Assembly: GCA_017694955.1 (NCBI GenBank)
Contig: JADIMC010000043.1
Span: 1-62,011, forward strand
Direction: 5' to 3'
From: Candidatus Limisoma faecipullorum
Lineage (GTDB): Bacteria; Bacteroidota; Bacteroidia; Bacteroidales; Muribaculaceae
Length of the DNA: 62,011 nt
Shown here: positions 53,517 to 61,274 of the stretch, piece by piece
How positions within the stretch are numbered: position 1 is the first letter of the stretch
Layout of the letters: each line of letters opens with the position of its first letter
The notes under the pieces: model-generated
Databases searched by the model: none
The model's input: the letters and a program-made list of their open reading frames with translations, nothing else
What the model was told of the DNA's origin: nothing
Position numbers and translations under genes: made by a program

Positions 53517-56500
53517 TCATTTTGCGATTTTAATAGTTTGTACAGTGCCGTCTGTATTCTTAGCTTTGACGACGTAGATGCCGCGGTTAAGTTTCGAGAG
53601 TGATAGTGTGCCTGTGGCATCGCTTGCCATCACTAATCGTCCCTGCATATCATAGATTGCCAGTTGCAGGATTTCTTCCGGGACATAGAGGTTGCCGTTG
53701 CTGTAATATACTTTATCGTCAGTATTCAAACTTTCTACGGAACCATCACCTGAATCTTCCGCAATTCTGAAATTGTCGATGGCTATTATTTTGTCATTTG
53801 CGACTTCTCCGCAGAATGCCAAGAATCCGAAAGTGATGTTTGCATCGTCTGTGCCTTCGTTTGTGAAAGTTGTTTCAAAATGCTTCCATTCCGCAGACAT
53901 TGGCAGGTCGGCAATTTCACCGTAGTTTTCATAATCGGTTGGATCTGTCGAATATACAAAGCCAAGTCCGCCTGATTCGGATGGCTGGTAGTATTCAAAT
54001 TCAACCTTGCAAGTCTTGCCGGCCTTTATACAGAACAACGGAGTGTAGATTAAATCCATACGGTTCTTAGCAACAGCTACCGGGGCAACAAGTGCGCGGG
54101 TGCCTGAGAATGCGCTGATACCAGATGTCTTTCCCATTTCAGAGATTATCCACGGGATTGTGGAATAGGCAATTGTCCAGTTCGGCTCTCGTGAATTGAC
54201 GGCAGTCCATGCCGGGTCGTCAAATCCGTTCTCATAAGGCAATTCACAGACAGCCGGATATTCGCGTACTTCGTAGATGCCGATTGCGTTGATTGAGACG
54301 GACTCTCCAATGTTTTCCGCTTCGATGGTGAAGTTGTAGTCACCGGTTGTCCCGATGCGGGAGGTCAGCAGCTCAAAATACGGGTACTCTCCAGCATAGG
54401 AGTCGATTCCGAGATACAAATTCTTGAATGTCTGTGAATCTCCGTTTATGCTGGCAGTCACATCTGCAGGTGAATCGGCGCTTGTCACAAGGTGGTAGCG
54501 AATCAAGTAGATTGAGCCTTCTTCCAGTTGGAAGTCAGGAGAAGTAAGGGTGGACTTGTTTTCTCCGGAAGCAGTAAATGCTCCGTCGGACAATGTCCAG
54601 TCGTTTGCCGTCCATTCTTCATCGTCGGAGAAATCGAAGTCGTGTATCTGATATGTTACCCTGTCTTCATTTTGCCTTATGATTGAAGTTGAGGCTTTTC
54701 CTATTGTTTCATTGCAAGAAGCTACTGCGCGGAAAACTATTATTCCGTTGATCCAATCGCTTTCATTGATTGCTGATTCTGTCTGCATTTGTGCGCCAGG
54801 GGCACCAGTCACCGATGCGATTTGGTTTTCTCCACAATAGATGGTGACAGTCACGTCGTTTTGCAATGTCTCACCGGATGTGTCGGTGGAAGGATTGTTC
54901 CAGTACAGGTCGGCAGAATCTCCAAGATACGAGAGGAATGTCCTGAAATTTGTTGGAGCGGACGCTTCTATCGGGCGTTCGTTCATTATGATGCTTAAAT
55001 CGTCGATTTTAGCATTGGTGCCGTTGTGGCTGAATTTTAGCTGTATGTTATAAGCTTCTGTGGCTTCGAATGCCGGAATCCGGAATGTGTGTTCTGTCCA
55101 GTTGTCAGCGGCTTCCGTTGTGCCTGCTTCCAGGGTTTCCGTACCGTTGGTTACTGTTATTGTTATTGGTGCGTCGCTTATTGATTTGAAAGTCAAGCTG
55201 TAAGTGTCGCGTAGCCTGTCATAAATGAACCACGGACTGGAAGCTGTCGCATCGATGGATGCAGCCATATTACCTTCGACTTCAGCGACTGTCACGCCAT
55301 TGTAGCCTGTCGGCAAACTGTTTGGCGAATAGCTTTCAAAGTCTTCGTTGTAAGGAAGGGTTGTGTAAATATTAATTCCGATGGCAAGATTGTCAATCGA
55401 GACAGTGCAGTTGTCTGTTTCGTTGACATCAAGCTGCCAAGCGGCGCAATAAGTGCCGTCGGAATCAGGCGTGAATAAATAGCGTCCGCTTGTGTCGGAT
55501 GTTTTGAGTGTTGTCAGGCTATTGCCGATTATTTCTGCCTCGCTTTGCCCTGCTGACATACAGAATGCGAAATTGCTGCTTTCTGTACCTTCGAAAATGT
55601 AGTCGAATGTTATTTCGTAAGTGTAGCCGGCTTTCATATTGACGAGAGGGGTATATATGGTCTCGTTTCTTGCCGAGCCGTCGGATGTGGATGTTAATTT
55701 CCCGTCAGCAATCGAGAATGACGATGCTTCCGGAAGCTTCCATCCGTTGAGAGCGTCTTCGAAGTCTTCTGTATAAGGAGTGTCAACAGGTCCGGTAGAA
55801 TTGTTCTCGTAATAATACACAGTGAAACTTCTGACAGTGGTTTGTGTGGCGATGTTTGTGGCACGGATTCCAAAATGGTAGTCACCAGCCTCTGTCACGG
55901 CAAACTGTTTTGTCGTGTAGTGTATCGCTCCGTTGCCTTCTGCCGTGAAGCTTTGGACGAGATTGTCCATTTCTTCTGGTGTTACCCCGTGTCCGGTATA
56001 TAATTCTATGTCTGCCGGGAAGTTGATTCCTGAACTGATTTCCACATCGATTACATAACGGCGGTCGGGAGATAAGTCGATGGCCGGTGATATCAGCCAG
56101 TCGTCGCAAGGATTTCCATATGTGATTGCCCATGTGTCATTGTCGAGGGCGTATTTCCAGTTGTTGTTTCCCGTGACGTTCACGACAGTCCAGTTAGCAA
56201 AATCTCCGCCATAGACATTTCCGCAAGAATAAAGCACTTTCTGTTCTCCTTGGAAATCGTCAAGATTGATTGTGGTTTCGTCAGGTTCGCTTTCTTTACC
56301 TTCCGTACAGTATGCATATATCTGATATGTCGCGTTGCCTTCAAATGGAGCAGGGCGGTCGGTGTATGTCATTGTCTCTCCAGCACTGCCGGTGACGGTG
56401 GCGACTGTCTCCCCGTTTCGTGTGATGCGTATGTTTATGTCATCTGTGATACTGATATTTTCAGTGTCGATAGACGGATTTTTCCAGGAAAGCATTACGG

Positions 56501-58004
56501 TTTGTGCCTGGATATCGGATTCCGCTGTCAGCTCGGTCGGGGCAGTCGGTGTTATCCCTTCGCTTTCTTTTACGGTAATGTCGAGTATTTGTATCGTGCC
56601 GTTGAATGCCGGGGATGTTGCGTGAAATCCGAAATAATATTGTCCGTCAGCTTCTGGCGTGAAGCGGTGATAATAAGTCGTTTTTTCTCCAGGATTGATG
56701 CTCTCTGTGGCTATTTCATTGGTCATTGCTTCTATGGAAGCGGCAGCACCGTAGGCTGTGGATATGATTTCGGGCTCTATTCCGCCTGATGCCGCAATTG
56801 TGTAGGTGGCGATATATGCTTTTTCTGCTTCGAGCTGCATGCTTGGCGATATGAGCCAATCGTTTTGTGCTCCGGCAAACGACATTGTCAGGGATATTCC
56901 TTCCGCTCCGTTCTCAAAATGCCATTTGTTGTTGTCGTTGTTGCCATCGAGCACTGTCCATCCTTGCAAAGAGCCGTCGGAAAAATCTTTCTGCAATTTT
57001 ACCCCGGGAGGCAGAGTCTCGCCTGTGCTGGCTGGTTCAATGGTGATTGATTCAACATACCATGCTGCTGCCATTCCGCTTGTTTCGTGGAGTGCTATGC
57101 TGTAATTGCCGGATTCCTCGAATTGGAATTGCACGACACTCTCTTCTCCAGGGACAAGGGAAAGCGCACCTATGGATGTGTAGCCGGAGCCGTCCTTGCT
57201 TGTGCCGGTCATTACTTCGATGTTGTTGCTTGCGCCTCCCATACCGAATTCGTTGAGTTTCACCTTTGCCTGATATGCTATACCTGCTTCGAATGGGAGA
57301 GCCGGAGAAATCAGATAGTCATCATTTGTTCCGCTGTATGTGGAGCAATATGCGCCGAATCCTTCAAATACGCTCCAAGTGGTATTGTCTCCATTGGCGT
57401 CGTAGGTGATCCAGTCTCCCAAGCCTTCGCTGGAGAAGTTGTGGCTATATGGCAGTGTCGGAGTGTCTGGATTTTCTGGAGTTTGGGAATATGTGCATTC
57501 AATGCTGAACGACGACACGAATATTGGCACGTTGTTGTCGGATACCGCATTGACAATTGATATAGGATAGTCTCCTGTTACTGTCGCTGTAAATTCAATC
57601 GTGGCAGTGGACGGTGCACCTTGCACGATGTATTGTGGCTGGCATAAAAATGTTTCAGGTTGATAATTCTGGTCTCCGAACATCAGTTTCACAGGCGCTC
57701 CCATGGCGCTTTGCAGAAAACTGTAAGAGCTGATTTGTGCAGTGACTGTATATTTGTCACCTTCCACGAAATGGAATTCAGGTGACACAAACCAGTCATT
57801 GGAGCCCGATGGGTTGCATCGTGTAACAGCATAACCGTCGTAGGTAATGTCTGTACCCCATGTCTTTCCGTCTCCGTCGAGGTCGTAGGGCGTCCAGCCT
57901 TCGTTGCCTTGCATAAAATCTATGTTGTATGGCAATGGCTCTGCCGCGAATGTTGTGGTGGCTGTCAATGCTAACAAGCAGACAAGTGAGTAAAATTTGG
58001 TCAT
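53517..58004 (-). CDS. Giant secreted repeat protein of cleaved-adhesin modules with C-terminal sorting signal
   Basis: A 1495-residue exported protein. A signal peptide (about 1-20) is followed by about eight choice-of-anchor-J/cleaved-adhesin modules, approximately at 26, 185, 336, 590, 745, 895, 1140 and 1295. Several share a D-G-x-x-x-W core and an N/D-D-W/Y-x-x-S-P turn (NDWFVSP, DDYLISP, NDWLISP, DDWLISP). FN3-like units lie at about 486-575 and 1040-1125. The end, IYDMQGRLVMASDATG ... YVVKAKNTDGTVQTIKIAK, resembles a type A type IX sorting domain. No protease or glycosidase site is seen; it is likely a surface binding protein. Promoter at 58036-58068. Confidence 0.8.
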   Translation of the reverse strand: MTKFYSLVCLLALTATTTFAAEPLPYNIDFMQGNEGWTPYDLDGDGKTWGTDITYDGYAVTRCNPSGSNDWFVSPEFHFVEGDKYTVTAQISSYSFLQSAMGAPVKLMFGDQNYQPETFLCQPQYIVQGAPSTATIEFTATVTGDYPISIVNAVSDNNVPIFVSSFSIECTYSQTPENPDTPTLPYSHNFSSEGLGDWITYDANGDNTTWSVFEGFGAYCSTYSGTNDDYLISPALPFEAGIAYQAKVKLNEFGMGGASNNIEVMTGTSKDGSGYTSIGALSLVPGEESVVQFQFEESGNYSIALHETSGMAAAWYVESITIEPASTGETLPPGVKLQKDFSDGSLQGWTVLDGNNDNNKWHFENGAEGISLTMSFAGAQNDWLISPSMQLEAEKAYIATYTIAASGGIEPEIISTAYGAAASIEAMTNEIATESINPGEKTTYYHRFTPEADGQYYFGFHATSPAFNGTIQILDITVKESEGITPTAPTELTAESDIQAQTVMLSWKNPSIDTENISITDDINIRITRNGETVATVTGSAGETMTYTDRPAPFEGNATYQIYAYCTEGKESEPDETTINLDDFQGEQKVLYSCGNVYGGDFANWTVVNVTGNNNWKYALDNDTWAITYGNPCDDWLISPAIDLSPDRRYVIDVEISSGINFPADIELYTGHGVTPEEMDNLVQSFTAEGNGAIHYTTKQFAVTEAGDYHFGIRATNIATQTTVRSFTVYYYENNSTGPVDTPYTEDFEDALNGWKLPEASSFSIADGKLTSTSDGSARNETIYTPLVNMKAGYTYEITFDYIFEGTESSNFAFCMSAGQSEAEIIGNSLTTLKTSDTSGRYLFTPDSDGTYCAAWQLDVNETDNCTVSIDNLAIGINIYTTLPYNEDFESYSPNSLPTGYNGVTVAEVEGNMAASIDATASSPWFIYDRLRDTYSLTFKSISDAPITITVTNGTETLEAGTTEAADNWTEHTFRIPAFEATEAYNIQLKFSHNGTNAKIDDLSIIMNERPIEASAPTNFRTFLSYLGDSADLYWNNPSTDTSGETLQNDVTVTIYCGENQIASVTGAPGAQMQTESAINESDWINGIIVFRAVASCNETIGKASTSIIRQNEDRVTYQIHDFDFSDDEEWTANDWTLSDGAFTASGENKSTLTSPDFQLEEGSIYLIRYHLVTSADSPADVTASINGDSQTFKNLYLGIDSYAGEYPYFELLTSRIGTTGDYNFTIEAENIGESVSINAIGIYEVREYPAVCELPYENGFDDPAWTAVNSREPNWTIAYSTIPWIISEMGKTSGISAFSGTRALVAPVAVAKNRMDLIYTPLFCIKAGKTCKVEFEYYQPSESGGLGFVYSTDPTDYENYGEIADLPMSAEWKHFETTFTNEGTDDANITFGFLAFCGEVANDKIIAIDNFRIAEDSGDGSVESLNTDDKVYYSNGNLYVPEEILQLAIYDMQGRLVMASDATGTLSLSKLNRGIYVVKAKNTDGTVQTIKIAK

Positions 58005-58035
58005 AATGGTAAATGTTTGTTTTTTTTGAATTATG

Positions 58036-58068
58036 CAAAGTTATAATTAAATTTTATAATTCAGCAAA
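58036..58068 (-). promoter_or_regulatory. Promoter of the giant secreted protein operon
   Basis: On the minus strand TTTG (58065-58068), 21 bases, TAACTTTG (58036-58043), 31 bases before ATG 58004. Confidence 0.7.
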
Positions 58069-58243
58069 TTTATGTAATAAAATAATAAGATTTGCCTACA
58101 CATTGTAATAAATGATTCAGAAAAATCGAATTTGGATATAATTGATGTGATTCCACTGTGAGAATTGTCGGTGGGAAATTTTGTTCTGTATGAGAATTTT
58201 GTCGGTTAAGGCCTTATTTTGAATAGATATAGTGTGGAAGATA

Positions 58244-58280
58244 ATAAAAAAAGAGGACTGCCTTGTTGACAATCCTCTTT
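58244..58280 (-). terminator. Terminator of tRNA-Asp
   Basis: AAAGAGGA (58250-58257) pairs with TCCTCTTT (58273-58280); on the minus strand the stem is followed by a T run. The remaining 58069-58243 stretch is AT-rich with no gene seen. Confidence 0.75.
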
Positions 58281-58284
58281 ATTG

Positions 58285-58358
58285 CGGTGCGGACGGGACT
58301 CGAACCCGCGACCCCATGCGTGACAGGCATGTATTCTAACCAGCTGAACTACCGCACC
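58285..58358 (-). tRNA. tRNA-Asp (anticodon GTC)
   Basis: The reverse complement folds into a standard cloverleaf of 74 bases. The acceptor is GGTGCGG/CCGCACC, the anticodon stem CATGC/GCATG encloses CTGTCAC (anticodon GTC), and the T stem GCGGG/CCCGT encloses TTCGAGT. Discriminator is G. CCA is not encoded. It has its own promoter and terminator. Confidence 0.96.
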
Positions 58359-58389
58359 ATTGATAGTCGCTATTTTCAGTTAGCGAGTG

Positions 58390-58421
58390 CAAAGATAGTG
58401 CAACTTTCCGAGATGTGCAAA
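58390..58421 (-). promoter_or_regulatory. Promoter of tRNA-Asp
   Basis: On the minus strand TTTG (58418-58421), 20 bases, TATCTTTG (58390-58397), 31 bases before the tRNA. Confidence 0.75.
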
Positions 58422-58577
58422 TATTTGATGGAAAAATGAATTGAAATGTAAAAAGATGAATTTCTTGACATTTTCAGTATGTGTAAAAATGGAATATATA
58501 ATGTTCTAATGGTTTGATTTGTGTTAAAAATATGCTAAAAAACATATTTATGCAGCACAATTTCTTTAGATGGTTGT

Positions 58578-58585
58578 TATATTTG
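58578..58585 (+). promoter_or_regulatory. -7 box of a mini transcription unit
   Basis: TATATTTG matches TAnnTTTG. The -33 region is weak (TTTATG near 58548). An inverted repeat AAATATG/CATATTT (58528-58549) lies just upstream and could be an operator. The remaining 58422-58577 stretch is AT-rich with nothing else seen. Confidence 0.5.
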
Positions 58586-58682
58586 CAATGAAAAGATGAA
58601 AAAGAGATTTTATCGCATAGATTGAAAAAATATATTCTGTTAGTTTTTTAGTTAGGTTTTAGGTTTTAAAAAAGATTGTGTT

Positions 58683-58748
58683 ATGAAAAGGTTTGTTGTT
58701 AAATTTGCCAAGTGGTATTTTACCACGACGGCTGAAGCCTATAAATAG
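58683..58748 (+). CDS. Possible 21-residue cationic small protein
   Basis: A 22-codon frame, ATG to TAG, encodes a peptide starting MKRFVVKFAKWYFTTT and ending in AEAYK. It is basic and aromatic (two Phe before W-Y-F), and could lie on a membrane as an amphipathic helix or strand. It sits about 97 bases after a -7 box, and an intrinsic terminator stem overlaps its last codons, so the transcript appears to be made just for this region. I do not recognise it; it could instead be part of a non-coding small RNA. Coding potential at this length cannot be proven from one sequence. Confidence 0.45.
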   Translation: MKRFVVKFAKWYFTTTAEAYK

Positions 58749-58757
58749 GCTTTTTTA
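58735..58757 (+). terminator. Terminator overlapping the small ORF stop
   Basis: AAGCCTAT, loop AA, ATAGGCTT, then TTTT. The stop codon TAG lies in the second arm. Confidence 0.75.
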
Positions 58758-58766
58758 TTGGGAATT

Positions 58767-58827
58767 AGAGACATTTTGTGTGATAATCAAGAAAGAGGCG
58801 CGGCCTGCTGGGCAGTGTCTCTTTTTT
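58767..58827 (+). terminator. Second terminator-like stem before dinB
   Basis: AGAGACA (58767-58773) pairs with TGTCTCT (58816-58822), followed by TTTTT. The 42-base loop contains a GC-rich part (GGCGCGGCCTGCTGGGC). It could be a backup terminator or the end of a separate small RNA. Confidence 0.5.
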
Positions 58828-58868
58828 GTTGCCTGATGTTACCGGAAAATTCGTAATTTTACGGTGCA

Positions 58869-59957
58869 ATGCTTTACAGAAAAATCATACATATCGATAT
58901 GGACGCTTTTTATGCGTCGGTTGAGCAACGCGATAATCCGGAATTGCGAGGCAAGCCGGTTGCCGTTGGGCATGCCGATGAGCGCGGCGTTGTGGCTGCG
59001 GCAAGCTATGAGGCGCGTCGCTATGGGGTGCATTCGGCAATGTCGTCGGTGAAAGCCATGCGTATATGCCCTGATTTGATTTTCATAGAAGGCAGGATGA
59101 ATGTTTATAAGGAGGTGTCGCGGCAGATTCACGCAATATTTCGTGACTACACGGACTTGATAGAGCCGCTGTCGCTCGACGAGGCGTTTCTTGACGTGAC
59201 GGTTAACAAGCCTGGCATTGAGCTTGCCGTTGATATTGCCGTCGAACTGAAGCGCCGTATAAAGGAGGAACTTGGACTGGTCGCTTCGGCGGGTGTGTCG
59301 TTCAATAAGTTTCTTGCCAAGATTGCTTCCGATTACCGTAAGCCCGACGGGCTTTGCACAATTCATCCCTCGCAGGCGCTTGATTTCATTGCGAAATTGC
59401 CGGTGGAGTCGTTTTGGGGTGTAGGCAGGGTCACGGCGATGAAGATGCACGCTATGGGTATTTACAACGGATTGCAGTTGCGCTCTTATTCAAAGGAAGG
59501 ACTTATTGCAAAATTCGGAAAAATCGGAGCTGTTTACTATGATTTCGCGCGTGGTATCGACAACCGTCCGGTTGTGGTGGAACGCGATCGCAAGTCGGTG
59601 GGGTGCGAGCATACGCTGGAGCGCGACATCAGCCGTCGCTCTTTGGTCGCTGTCAATCTCTATCAGGTGGTTATTGATTTGGTGGGCAGGCTGGCACGGT
59701 CGGGTTTCCGTGGCAATACCTTGACGCTGAAAATCAAGTTCCATGATTTCTCGCAGATAAGCCGTAGCCGTACCGTCAGCCACACTTTGTTGACAAAGAA
59801 GCAGATATTGCCTCTTGCCAAAGAATTGCTTTCGGCTGTGGATTATGAGTCGCGTCCGATACGGCTAATTGGGCTTTCTGTCTCGAATCCGTTTTCTCAA
59901 GATGGGAAAAAGCGGGTGGCGGTACAGCTTTCTCTTGATTTTCCCGATACTGTCTGA
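58869..59957 (+). CDS. dinB: DNA polymerase IV (DinB)
   Basis: A 362-residue Y-family translesion polymerase. Metal ligands are Asp10 in HIDMDAFYASVEQR and Asp104-Glu105 in SLDEAFLDV. The steric gate position is Tyr15 (FY in place of the FF of E. coli). The little-finger domain follows, and the C-terminus carries a clamp-binding sequence Q353-L-S-L-D-F358. The start ATG lies 7 bases after a weak TAATTTTA box, with no LexA-type site I can recognise. Length is normal. Confidence 0.95.
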   Translation: MLYRKIIHIDMDAFYASVEQRDNPELRGKPVAVGHADERGVVAAASYEARRYGVHSAMSSVKAMRICPDLIFIEGRMNVYKEVSRQIHAIFRDYTDLIEPLSLDEAFLDVTVNKPGIELAVDIAVELKRRIKEELGLVASAGVSFNKFLAKIASDYRKPDGLCTIHPSQALDFIAKLPVESFWGVGRVTAMKMHAMGIYNGLQLRSYSKEGLIAKFGKIGAVYYDFARGIDNRPVVVERDRKSVGCEHTLERDISRRSLVAVNLYQVVIDLVGRLARSGFRGNTLTLKIKFHDFSQISRSRTVSHTLLTKKQILPLAKELLSAVDYESRPIRLIGLSVSNPFSQDGKKRVAVQLSLDFPDTV

Positions 59958-60055
59958 GCTGGTGTCTCTGGTTGTACGTGCGCAAAAATGGCGGTCAATA
60001 TAAAATAAACACGCGCATTCTTCCGTTCTATAGACGATAACTAAAACATAGAATC

Positions 60056-60643
60056 ATGAAGCGTTTTGTCTTGTCGTTGATGATGGTTGCTGCCGTTGCA
60101 GTTGCCAATGCGCAATGGAGCTTTGCGCCGAAAGTGGGAATTAACTGGTCAAAGGTGAATTTCCCGGAAACATATTTGGACGACCCCTCGAATCTCACTG
60201 GTTTCAATATGGGTGTTGCCGCTACTTATCAGATTAATAAATGGCTGGATGTGCAGGGCGAGTTGCTTTATTCCATGCGCGGTTTGGACTGGGACTACTT
60301 GTATGTCACTGACGATGGCGGGAATACTGTTGAAAAAGGTCTGAAGATACGTCAACACTACTTGGATATTCCTGTGCTCTTGAAATTCTTTCCTTGCGCA
60401 GGCTTCAATTTGCAGGCTGGTCCGCAGTTGGGCATTCCTCTGAAATATGACAGCAAGGTGCCTGTGGGCAAGGCGGTCCCTGTGGATTTCGGGCTTGTCT
60501 TCGGCTTGGGCTATGAGAGTGCGATAGGCGTGTTTGTCGATGCCCGCTATACTCTCGGACTGACTTCCACCGTGAAGGACACTCCCGGTTGGCAGAACCG
60601 TTCGATAGGAATTGCCGTCGGATATCGTTTCAATGTAAGATGA
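60056..60643 (+). CDS. Outer-membrane beta-barrel protein (PorT-like family)
   Basis: A 195-residue outer-membrane protein. A signal peptide ends in AVANA-Q20, followed by beta strands of alternating residues (WSFAPKVGINWSKVNF, LTGFNMGVAATYQINKWLDVQGELLYS, LDIPVLLKFFPCAGFNLQAGPQLGI, VFVDARYTLGL) and a final GIAVGYRFNVR with the terminal aromatic pattern. The family (OMP_b-brl_2) is abundant in Bacteroidota; some members take part in type IX secretion, but this one cannot be so assigned. It overlaps the convergent HAD gene by 14 bases. Confidence 0.87.
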   Translation: MKRFVLSLMMVAAVAVANAQWSFAPKVGINWSKVNFPETYLDDPSNLTGFNMGVAATYQINKWLDVQGELLYSMRGLDWDYLYVTDDGGNTVEKGLKIRQHYLDIPVLLKFFPCAGFNLQAGPQLGIPLKYDSKVPVGKAVPVDFGLVFGLGYESAIGVFVDARYTLGLTSTVKDTPGWQNRSIGIAVGYRFNVR

Positions 60644-61274
60644 GAGGCGTGAGGTCGGGAGATATGGCTATGTGCGGATAGCGTGAGAGCTCTTCGCTGC
60701 CGGTCGCTCCGTGCGTCACTCCGAAAAAGTCTGTGCCTGCGGCCTCGGCGGTGAGCGCGTCAACTGTGCTGTCGCCTATATAAAGTGTTTCTTCCTTGAT
60801 GCAATCAAGTTTCTCGATTGCGTAAAGCAGGCCTTCCGGCGACGGTTTCGGCGCTTTTACATCTTCTCCGCCGACAACTATGTCTAAAAAGCCGGCAGGA
60901 AACAGATTGCCCATCAAGTCCATTATGCGGTAACGGAATTTGGTGGAAATTATTCCAATCATTGCTCCTCGTTTTTTCAATGCGCGCAGCACATCGGCTG
61001 TTTCCGGGAAAAGGCGGGTGTTGGCAGTCATGCATATGTCAGCTTTTGCCACATATTCCTTTTTGTAGGAAGCGAGCGTCTCCGGGTCGGTGATGCCTGT
61101 CAGTATTGAGAACGATTCTTCGAGAGTCTTTCCGATTGTACGTTTTATGTCATCGTCTGATACGCCTTCGTGGCTATGCAGGTCGAGCACGTGCCGGAAA
61201 CACATTATTATTCCGCGCGAAGAGTCGGCAAGCGTGTAGTCGAAATCGAAAAGATATGCCTTATATTGTTTCAT
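60630..61274 (-). CDS. HAD-superfamily phosphatase (phosphoglycolate phosphatase-like)
   Basis: A 214-residue HAD hydrolase. The nucleophile motif DFDYTLADS has Asp10 and Asp12 (counting from ATG 61274), motif II is GIISTKF (Ser/Thr), Lys in KAPKPSPEGL is motif III, and GDSTVDALTAEAAG is motif IV. A helical cap (about 20-85) places it with Gph/PgmB-type enzymes. The ATG at 61274 shares a base with the upstream TGA (TGATG); a GTG at 61277 would add one residue. Substrate unknown. Confidence 0.9.
   Translation of the reverse strand: MKQYKAYLFDFDYTLADSSRGIIMCFRHVLDLHSHEGVSDDDIKRTIGKTLEESFSILTGITDPETLASYKKEYVAKADICMTANTRLFPETADVLRALKKRGAMIGIISTKFRYRIMDLMGNLFPAGFLDIVVGGEDVKAPKPSPEGLLYAIEKLDCIKEETLYIGDSTVDALTAEAAGTDFFGVTHGATGSEELSRYPHIAISPDLTPLILH

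Noticed and set aside
58640-58676. TTAG/GGTTTTA short tandem repeat before the small ORF
   Set aside because: Copies are imperfect and low-complexity; not enough to call a repeat element.
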